A DNA stretch of 11,107 bases from JAHFJU01 sp964354865. Lineage in GTDB: Bacteria > Patescibacteriota > Gracilibacteria > UBA1369 > UM-FILTER-53-11. Both the position numbers and the translations under genes were made by a program. The stretch is from assembly GCA_964354865.1 (NCBI GenBank), contig CAYHBN010000052.1, positions 1 to 11,107 of the forward strand, in the 5' to 3' direction. The notes beneath the pieces were generated by a model. That model worked only from the letters and a program-made list of their open reading frames with translations, searched no databases and had not been told where the DNA came from. Position 1 is the first letter of the stretch, and each line of letters starts with the position of its first letter. Below are positions 5,865-11,107 of the stretch, piece after piece.

Positions 5865-5924
5865 GGTATAACACAATACACGATGAGGCAACTCTATAAA
5901 AATGCTCAAAAAACGAAAAAATGT

Positions 5925-5953
5925 TTTTGGTGTTTTCGACTTCGGAGTATAGT
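5925..5953 (+). promoter_or_regulatory. candidate promoter of the SulP gene
   Basis: TTTTGG (5925-5930), a 17-base spacer and TATAGT (5948-5953) predict a start near 5960 and a leader of about 46 bases before ATG 6006. This lies inside the longest possible reading frame (from 5883) and argues for the later start. Another -10-like TATAAC lies at 5867-5872. Confidence 0.4.
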
Positions 5954-6005
5954 GCAGAAAACTAAAAATTACTTCATTAACAGGTTCTACAACCAACAAA
6001 AATAT

Positions 6006-7658
6006 ATGGAAACTCAAAAAGTTCTTGCTCGCGTTAACGCTTATTTTAAGCGCAGTTTTAAGGCTGACCTTATTGCGGGAGTCGTGGTCGGACTCATTTC
6101 GTTACCCTTGGCAATTGCCTTTGCGGTAGCAAGTGGTGCACGCCCTGAACAGGGAATTTACACCTCTATTATTGCCGGTCTGGTTATTGGTTCACTATCG
6201 GGTTCTCGTTATCAAATTTCGGGACCAACCGGTGCATTTATCGTTATTTTGCTTGGTGTGGTGAATAAATTTGGACTCGAGGGTCTTATGGTTGCGGGAT
6301 TTATGGCCGGCATTATTTTGCTCATTTTGGGTCTTTTCAAATTTGGTACTGTTATTAAATTTATGCCGTATCCCGTGACCGTTGGTTTTACCTCGGGTAT
6401 TGCAGTGATCATTTTTACAGGTCAAATAAAGGATTTATTCGGGTTGAAGTTCGCACAACGTCCGCATGATTTTATTGAGACGATTAAATATATTATTGAG
6501 GAGTTGGAGCATGGAGTGAATATGAGTGCTGCAATTATTGCGGCATTCACATTGATTGCGTTTATTCTTTGGGGTCGCTTTGGATCAAAACGTATGCCTC
6601 CTGCGCCAATTGCACTTGCGATGGGTATCGTAACAAGTTTGGTTATCAGTAAATTTTTTGCCAATTCTCTCCCCGTTGCTGCCCTTGTTGGTGATATTCC
6701 GACAGGTTTGCCACACTTTAAAATGCTCGATCTGAATTTTGCGACGATTAAAATGCTCATGCCTTCTGCTGTTACCATTGCGATGCTTGGTGCGATTGAA
6801 TCACTTTTATCAGCAGTCGTCGCCGATGGAATGACGGGAACAAAACATAATTCTAATAAAGAACTCGTCGCTCAAGGTATCGGAAACATCGTGCTGCCAT
6901 TTTTTGGTGGTATTCCGGCTACGGGTGCAATCGCCAGAACCGCGACTAATATTAAAAACGGCGCAAAAACGCGCGTTTCTTCAATAGTGCACTCTCTCAC
7001 ACTCCTCATTATTTTGCTTGCTGCTGGGCCCTACGCTAAATTCATTCCGCTCGCTGCGCTCGCGATGATTTTGATTATCGTCGCAAAGAACATGGCCGAG
7101 ATTCCTCATTTTATCCATTTGCTCAAAGCGCCACGCCAAGATGTTTTCATTCTGCTCACTACTTTTTTGCTTACCGTTTTTGCCGATTTGACTGTCGCCG
7201 TTGGTGCGGGTGTTGTGCTTTCATCATTACTACTTGTACAGCGCGCAAGTCACCTAACCGTTGAAAAACTGGCTACCGATCCTGAGCGACTTGGTACCGA
7301 GGGATCAGAGCGCATGCATGCTGAGACTACGAAAAATCAGAACATCATTATGTATGAGCTCGCAGGTCCGCTCTTCTTTGGCGTTGCTGCAGAGCTTGAA
7401 AATGCAATTCAACACAGAAAAGGAGACACCCTTATTTTGCGTATGAAACATGTGAATCATATAGATGCGAGTGCCATAAACATCCTTGAAAGTATTATTG
7501 ATCGGGCACGAAAGAGTAACGGAAAAATCTTTTTATCGACCCTTCAGCCTAAAATTAAGGAAAAACTAGAGAAAATTGGCATTGTTGACCGTATTGGCGG
7601 AGGCGAGTTTATCACTGCATCGACGACTGAGGCGCTTGAGAAAGCCAATAAAAAATGA
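6006..7658 (+). CDS. SulP/SLC26-family anion transporter with STAS domain, 550 aa
   Basis: The N-terminal membrane domain begins with the SulP signature FKADLIAGVVVGLISLPLAI, followed by ISGPTGAFIV at 71-80 and GGIPATGAIARTATN at 301-315, which identify the family. A cytoplasmic STAS domain spans about 445-548 with HIDASAINILESI; Ser489 sits at the spot used for phosphorylation in anti-anti-sigma STAS proteins. Relatives move sulfate, bicarbonate (BicA) or C4-dicarboxylates (DauA); the substrate cannot be fixed from sequence. About 550 residues is normal length. The frame is open back to ATG 5883, but the extra 41 residues are Cys/Trp/Lys-rich and not family-like, the base before that ATG is G rather than T, and a promoter lies inside it, so I prefer ATG 6006. 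It is divergent from the zinc-ribbon gene. Confidence 0.93.
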   Translation: METQKVLARVNAYFKRSFKADLIAGVVVGLISLPLAIAFAVASGARPEQGIYTSIIAGLVIGSLSGSRYQISGPTGAFIVILLGVVNKFGLEGLMVAGFMAGIILLILGLFKFGTVIKFMPYPVTVGFTSGIAVIIFTGQIKDLFGLKFAQRPHDFIETIKYIIEELEHGVNMSAAIIAAFTLIAFILWGRFGSKRMPPAPIALAMGIVTSLVISKFFANSLPVAALVGDIPTGLPHFKMLDLNFATIKMLMPSAVTIAMLGAIESLLSAVVADGMTGTKHNSNKELVAQGIGNIVLPFFGGIPATGAIARTATNIKNGAKTRVSSIVHSLTLLIILLAAGPYAKFIPLAALAMILIIVAKNMAEIPHFIHLLKAPRQDVFILLTTFLLTVFADLTVAVGAGVVLSSLLLVQRASHLTVEKLATDPERLGTEGSERMHAETTKNQNIIMYELAGPLFFGVAAELENAIQHRKGDTLILRMKHVNHIDASAINILESIIDRARKSNGKIFLSTLQPKIKEKLEKIGIVDRIGGGEFITASTTEALEKANKK

Positions 7659-7664
7659 TATACT
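7636..7664 (+). promoter_or_regulatory. promoter with extended -10 for the gene at 7691
   Basis: TTGAGA (7636-7641), a 17-base spacer and TATACT (7659-7664) with TGA just before it (7656-7658) give a near-consensus promoter with an extended -10. It overlaps the 3' end of the SulP gene. The predicted start is near 7671, inside an 18-bp palindrome. Confidence 0.6.
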
Positions 7665-7666
7665 GA

Positions 7667-7684
7667 TTAGATTAATTAATCTAA
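7667..7684. repeat. perfect 18-bp palindrome at a transcription start
   Basis: TTAGATTAATTAATCTAA is identical to its reverse complement. It begins two bases after the -10 box and ends six bases before ATG 7691, covering the predicted start site. Its position is that of an operator for a dimeric repressor; a chance AT-rich palindrome is the alternative. Confidence 0.6.
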
Positions 7685-7690
7685 AAATGT

Positions 7691-8965
7691 ATGTCACCAG
7701 AAACCCCACCACACGATAGAATAGAATCGCAAGAAGCAGCAAACGACGACGCACGCTTGTACCCTGCGTGGCAAAAACTCTGCACATATAAAGGAACGGT
7801 AAATAATGTTCCCGGAAGCAATTCAATTGGCCAAGTACTCCGTTCTATAGTCCCTGATTATGACCATAAGATGGAGTACCGCCAGCTTCCTGATATTCTT
7901 CTCAAAAATGTTGATGCAATGCGTTTTTTGGGTGATAAATCGGGACTTCGTCGTCTCAATCCTAATGACGCTGATCTTCGCATGGCATTTTGGGAAACCT
8001 GCCAAATCTCCAATGGTATCGCAACTTTTTACCATAATGGCGCGATGGTAGGTACCTGCAACCTCGCACCTGAAAAAATTCGACTCAGTTTGCAGCATTT
8101 TAATAACAAGTCAGTCGATGAGGTAGACCCCGCTGACGATGTATTCGCAGATGTAAATAAAGTGGACGCTCAATTTGTGTATAGAGAAGGGCAAGATCCT
8201 CTTGCGATGATTCTGGATTCGCTCCATGTTTCTGAGACGCGCGCGAGCTACTTATCAAAGATTATTTTACGGAAAGGCAGTTCAGCAAATAGATGGTTTG
8301 ACAGAGAACTTGTGCCAAAAGGCGCAGGCGAAGTTAAAACACAGTGGAAAGATGGCATGGTAGTAAACCTAAATAGAGGCAAGGTTACTATTCAAGAAAA
8401 AAATGGGACTGAAGTCGGGAACTTTAAGCTTGTTACTAATGAGGCACTCGGTATTGCTCGTGATAAACGTGAAAGAGCAGCTCCTGCCTATGTTAACCAA
8501 GCTGCTCTCGCTGAAAAAGAGCTACGTGATTCGGTAATGCGCAATAACAAATTACGAAAAAATGTATTAAATATTGATGATACCCCTTATGTGGCAGAGG
8601 CCCCGAAAGTGTCAGAGATGTTCCCGAAGGTAGACGGTGTGTATGTTTTAGGTAGTAAGGATTTTGATGTAAAGATTTCTCAATCAGGAGCTGATTTTTA
8701 TAAGGAGATTGGTGCAGATAAAATCACGGTTTCTGCGAGCCACAGACGTGCATCGAACCGCGTTGATGAAACTGAGCGTCTTGCCGTGTGGAATACTGGT
8801 GACAATTGCTATAAATACACCGATGGTAAGCAAGAAAAAGTCACCTTCTGGAACAACTATTACTACAAAATCAAACCTGATGCGCAGTATAGTGCGAGTG
8901 CCCATACTCCTGACGATTCAAAAGCATCTCGGGCTGTTCCAACCAGAACAAATGATGATCTGTAG
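7691..8965 (+). CDS. hypothetical protein, 424 aa
   Basis: I do not recognise this protein. It has no signal peptide or membrane segment, so it is probably cytoplasmic. The N-terminal third is mixed helical and polar (LYPAWQKLCTYKGTVNNV, RFLGDKSGLRRLNPNDADLR, FYHNGAMVGTCNL). The centre (about 190-260) is strand-rich with alternating WKDGMVVNLNRGKVTIQEKN, then a Lys/Arg/Glu helix (about 255-295). The C-terminal part (about 310-400) is again strand-like with many Tyr and ends in an unstructured Ser/Thr/Asp tail. The architecture suggests two or three small domains. It has its own extended -10 promoter and an 18-bp palindrome over the predicted start, implying separate and possibly repressed expression. 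The ATG at 7687 is in another frame and gives only ten codons. Coding status is firm; function is unknown. Confidence 0.8.
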   Translation: MSPETPPHDRIESQEAANDDARLYPAWQKLCTYKGTVNNVPGSNSIGQVLRSIVPDYDHKMEYRQLPDILLKNVDAMRFLGDKSGLRRLNPNDADLRMAFWETCQISNGIATFYHNGAMVGTCNLAPEKIRLSLQHFNNKSVDEVDPADDVFADVNKVDAQFVYREGQDPLAMILDSLHVSETRASYLSKIILRKGSSANRWFDRELVPKGAGEVKTQWKDGMVVNLNRGKVTIQEKNGTEVGNFKLVTNEALGIARDKRERAAPAYVNQAALAEKELRDSVMRNNKLRKNVLNIDDTPYVAEAPKVSEMFPKVDGVYVLGSKDFDVKISQSGADFYKEIGADKITVSASHRRASNRVDETERLAVWNTGDNCYKYTDGKQEKVTFWNNYYYKIKPDAQYSASAHTPDDSKASRAVPTRTNDDL

Positions 8966-9031
8966 TTTGTAAGTCGCACGTTCCTAGTTGGTTATTGATA
9001 ATTTTGCCCAAAGCAAGTAGGCTTTTGTAGT

Positions 9032-9916
9032 ATGAAAAAACCTACAAAGCTCGATGGATTACGCAAGAAAATAACGGCACTCGATGAGCAGATCATGACG
9101 CTTATTAACGAGCGCCTCGAAATTGCCGACCAAGTAGGAGAATTTAAGAGGATTCATGAACTACCGGTTGAAGATCCTCACCTTGAAATGCGCAAGCGCC
9201 GTGACCGCGCGGCGTTTTTACATAAGCTGACCAAGACTCACGTGCGCGATGTCGAAACTATTTTTCGTTCAATTATTCAGGTCTCGCGCGATGTGCAGCG
9301 CCGCAGAGCGATTGCAGGAGAGATGGAGCATATTAAAAATGAAAAAAACTGGGCGCCCGTTCGCTTGGCAGTCATGGGTTCTCAGGGGAGTTTTTCTGAA
9401 GAGGCGGCACTTCGTTATTGCGCACTGCATAAAATAGAACATTGTTCGCTTTTGTATCCCGTTTCGGCAGAAGGAGTTTTGCATCTGCTCGAAATTGAAC
9501 AGGCCGACGTGGGGATTTTCCCAATTCATAACTCGACCGGAGGTATTGTTGAAGAAAGTATCTATGCAGCAAGCGAGCACAACTTTTTTATCGATGATTT
9601 GTTTGGCGTCGATGTTCGTCAGTGTCTTATGGCGTTGCCAGGTGTGAAGAAAGAGTTGGTGAAGGTGATTATGTCTCACCCACAGGCGTTGGCGCAGTGT
9701 AAATCCTATATAAAAATGAATTTCCCGAATGCTGAATTGATCGAGGGCAGCGACACGGCAACTTCGGCAAAATACCTCGGCGAAAATCGTACTCAAAAAA
9801 ACATTGCAGTTATTGCACCGAAAGGCTGTGCTGCTTTGTATAATTTGAATTTAGTAGAGGAGGGAATTCAGGATCAGAAAGATAATACGACGTATTTCAT
9901 AGCCGCAATGATGTAA
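9032..9916 (+). CDS. pheA: chorismate mutase-prephenate dehydratase (P-protein) lacking the ACT domain
   Basis: Residues 1-95 are an AroQ-type chorismate mutase; E. coli active-site residues Arg11, Arg28, Lys39, Asp48 and Glu52 fall at identical positions and Gln88 matches Gln89, but Arg51 is Leu. Residues 110-292 are prephenate dehydratase: VMGSQGSFSEEAALRY, PIHNSTGGIVEES, SHPQALAQCK (215-224), GSDTATSAKYL (239-249) and a final NTTYF (285-289) in place of the usual N-x-TRF. The enzyme would convert chorismate to prephenate and then to phenylpyruvate in the cytoplasm. It stops right after the catalytic domain, so the C-terminal ACT domain that gives phenylalanine feedback is absent. Two further differences from the common PIENSTEG motif are His166 and Gly170. 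A partial tyrA follows 990 bases downstream. No Shine-Dalgarno motif precedes ATG 9032. Confidence 0.93.
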   Translation: MKKPTKLDGLRKKITALDEQIMTLINERLEIADQVGEFKRIHELPVEDPHLEMRKRRDRAAFLHKLTKTHVRDVETIFRSIIQVSRDVQRRRAIAGEMEHIKNEKNWAPVRLAVMGSQGSFSEEAALRYCALHKIEHCSLLYPVSAEGVLHLLEIEQADVGIFPIHNSTGGIVEESIYAASEHNFFIDDLFGVDVRQCLMALPGVKKELVKVIMSHPQALAQCKSYIKMNFPNAELIEGSDTATSAKYLGENRTQKNIAVIAPKGCAALYNLNLVEEGIQDQKDNTTYFIAAMM

Positions 9917-9970
9917 GTTAGCTGCCATTCAAAGTATCCTAATAGGCTCGCATTTTTTCTGATTCCATTT

Positions 9971-9998
9971 TTGACAAAATAGCTAAGAGATGTAAAAT
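9971..9998 (+). promoter_or_regulatory. strong sigma70-type promoter for the gene at 10027
   Basis: A perfect TTGACA (9971-9976), a 16-base spacer and TAAAAT (9993-9998) form the best promoter in the window. The predicted start near 10005 leaves a leader of about 22 bases before ATG 10027. It may also drive tyrA, whose start is 12 bases after the stop of this gene. Confidence 0.65.
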
Positions 9999-10026
9999 AT
10001 TCTCGCGCTGTCAACTGAGTAAAGCT

Positions 10027-10893
10027 ATGAATAAAGCATCACAAATACAGCTATTAGATAACCATTTTGCGGCTTCGCGTCCCTCTCATCTAGATGTTAC
10101 TGGTCCAAATGGTGAACGAGTTCAAGGCCGTTTTATTTACTCAAAAAAATCAGGCGGTTTATATGAAAAAGTTGATTCTACAACCGAGCGTATCCCAAAT
10201 ATTCAAGAAGTTACAAAACTACGCCTCTGGGCTGTGGAATCTTTGTTCAAAGAAATAGTTGAACTAAAAGATGTTATTGAAAAACTTTGCAAAGGAGAAC
10301 CAATTGAACACGAAATTAGACAAGTGAGAATGAGAATTGCTGAAAAAATTAATGATATTTGGAAAGTAAGGTTAACAACATCAACTCACATGGTACGTGC
10401 ACATGATGAACAAGGTAATGACACGGTGTTTTTCTATAGTGGAACTCCGTTCACATCGCCAGAATCAGTACAAGCTGCAATGGATGGGCAATTATCTGAT
10501 GGTGGTATTCAATACGATGAATCAGCTCTTTCAATTATCAGATGCGACACACCACCCTCTTCACGTTTACCATTTACAGAGTATCTAGCATCTCCGGGCG
10601 GTAATTTCTCTGGCGAAGATTTTCAAAACCACCCAATTTTCTCTAAAGCAGTTGGTGACACACAACTCATGCAAGATTATACATGGGCTTTACAAGTTCT
10701 TAACTTAACAGAATTTTATAATCCCGGTCTTCATTCTGGTTGGAGACCTGGTGAAATGCAATCAGGCTTTGGTCGTCCAATAGCATTGGGTTATAAAGGT
10801 GAAGCATTCTATCCGCCAAATAACTCAACAGTGGATCATTGCGCTATTGTTATTCCCAACGAAGCAGAAATCAGAGAATATGCAGTCGCATAA
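10027..10893 (+). CDS. hypothetical protein, 288 aa
   Basis: I do not recognise this protein. No signal peptide or membrane segment is visible. The first 45 residues are mixed (THLDV-like strand, then VQGRFIYSKKSGGLYEKVDS, a strand-turn-strand). A long charged helical region follows (about 50-125, with LFKEIVELKDVIEKLCKGEP and RQVRMRIAEKINDIWKVRLT), which may form a coiled coil. The rest is Gly/Pro/Ser-rich with FFYSGTPFTSPESVQAAMDG, SSRLPFTEYLASPGGNFSGE and a final DHCAIVIPNEAEIREYAVA. Codons are A/T-ending with AGA arginine, unlike the GCG/CGC/ACG-rich pheA and tyrA on either side, so it looks like an insertion into the aromatic locus. It has the strongest promoter in the window and tyrA begins 12 bases after its stop. 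Function is unknown. Confidence 0.8.
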   Translation: MNKASQIQLLDNHFAASRPSHLDVTGPNGERVQGRFIYSKKSGGLYEKVDSTTERIPNIQEVTKLRLWAVESLFKEIVELKDVIEKLCKGEPIEHEIRQVRMRIAEKINDIWKVRLTTSTHMVRAHDEQGNDTVFFYSGTPFTSPESVQAAMDGQLSDGGIQYDESALSIIRCDTPPSSRLPFTEYLASPGGNFSGEDFQNHPIFSKAVGDTQLMQDYTWALQVLNLTEFYNPGLHSGWRPGEMQSGFGRPIALGYKGEAFYPPNNSTVDHCAIVIPNEAEIREYAVA

Positions 10894-10905
10894 GTGTCTC
10901 TATCT

Positions 10906-11107
10906 ATGAAAAAATCCTCACAAAAACCTACGATAGCCTTTATCGGCGCCCACGGCAAAATGGCGCAGGAGTTTATAAAACTTTTTAAGAAAGAAAAATG
11001 TATCGTGCTCGAGGTTGATATCAAAACGCGTTTGTCGCTCGAAGAAGCGGCAAAAAAGGCTGACATTACGATCGTCTCGGTGCCGATTTCGAAAACAGCC
11101 GCGGTTA
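10906..11107 (+). CDS. tyrA: prephenate dehydrogenase, N-terminal part (cut by window end)
   Basis: Only the first 67 codons are inside the window. They show a Rossmann start, TIAFIGAHGKMAQEFIKLF, with the G-A-H-G-K-M nucleotide loop, an acidic Asp38 ending the second strand (favouring NAD over NADP), and ADITIVSVPISKT, which matches the VIVSVPI strand of E. coli TyrA closely. The enzyme oxidatively decarboxylates prephenate to 4-hydroxyphenylpyruvate on the tyrosine branch. With pheA upstream the locus covers both prephenate branches. ATG 10906 is 12 bases after the preceding stop, preceded by T and without a Shine-Dalgarno motif. No chorismate mutase domain precedes it, so chorismate mutase would be supplied by PheA. 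The C-terminal dimerisation domain and any ACT domain are outside the window. Confidence 0.85.
   Translation, partial: MKKSSQKPTIAFIGAHGKMAQEFIKLFKKEKCIVLEVDIKTRLSLEEAAKKADITIVSVPISKTAAV

Noticed and set aside
5883..6005. Upstream extension of the SulP reading frame starting at ATG 5883.
   Set aside because: The added 41 residues are Cys/Trp/Lys-rich with no family similarity, the base before that ATG is G, and a plausible promoter (5925-5953) lies within it. SulP homology begins soon after ATG 6006.
1291..8965. Possibility of the UGA=Gly genetic code.
   Set aside because: TGA ends the SLH-esterase where the enzyme domain ends; reading through it would add an unrelated tail. Homologous proteins contain no internal TGA, so the standard bacterial code fits.
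9003..9030. Possible small hairpin (AAAGC with GCTTT, then TTTTG) as a terminator before pheA.
   Set aside because: The stem is only five pairs with a mismatch next to it and runs into the pheA start, so it is too weak to call.
9269..9796. Long minus-strand frame inside pheA (175 codons).
   Set aside because: It lies wholly opposite a gene with strong motif support and its Cys/His/Arg-rich composition is typical of antisense shadows.

Overview
The window looks like bacterial chromosome from a candidate-phyla-radiation (Patescibacteria-type) organism, possibly a Peregrinibacteria-like lineage. This is inference. It rests on paired CxxC-x17-CxxC zinc ribbons behind a glycine-rich tract, many short orphan secreted or membrane proteins, S-layer-homology (SLH) domains, and a lack of recognisable Shine-Dalgarno motifs before the genes. 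TGA acts as a stop (for example after the SLH-esterase), so the UGA=Gly code of Gracilibacteria/Absconditabacteria does not fit. I see no rRNA, tRNA, CRISPR array, insertion sequence or phage module. No gene-free stretch exceeds 300 bases; the longest is about 190 bases (5814-6005) and holds divergent promoters.

Layout. 76-1201 (+) is a run of small genes: an unrecognised protein with A/T-ending codons, a stand-alone PhnA/YjdM C-terminal domain, a secreted DUF3761-like protein and a 33-residue membrane peptide. 1291-2676 (-) is a secreted enzyme fusing SLH repeats to a PHB-depolymerase/feruloyl-esterase-type hydrolase. It is transcribed divergently from 2735-4831 (+), a compact envelope cluster: a two-helix membrane protein, two lipoproteins and a DoxX-family protein. 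5813-4898 (-) encodes the CxxC-x17-CxxC zinc-ribbon protein followed by a probable 45-residue membrane peptide whose stop codon lies inside a strong terminator. 6006-7658 (+) is a SulP/SLC26 anion transporter with a STAS domain. 7691-8965 (+) is a large orphan whose promoter is followed by a perfect 18-bp palindrome.

9032 to the end is an aromatic amino acid locus: chorismate mutase-prephenate dehydratase (pheA, no ACT domain), an orphan gene with its own consensus-like promoter, and the 5' end of prephenate dehydrogenase (tyrA). Together pheA and tyrA give the two branches from chorismate/prephenate towards phenylalanine and tyrosine, notable for an organism group usually poor in amino acid biosynthesis.

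The most unusual window-wide signal is at the start codons. All 15 confidently placed ATGs are preceded directly by T, none has a convincing Shine-Dalgarno motif, and at two genes a -10 box ends exactly six bases before the ATG, predicting leaderless mRNA.
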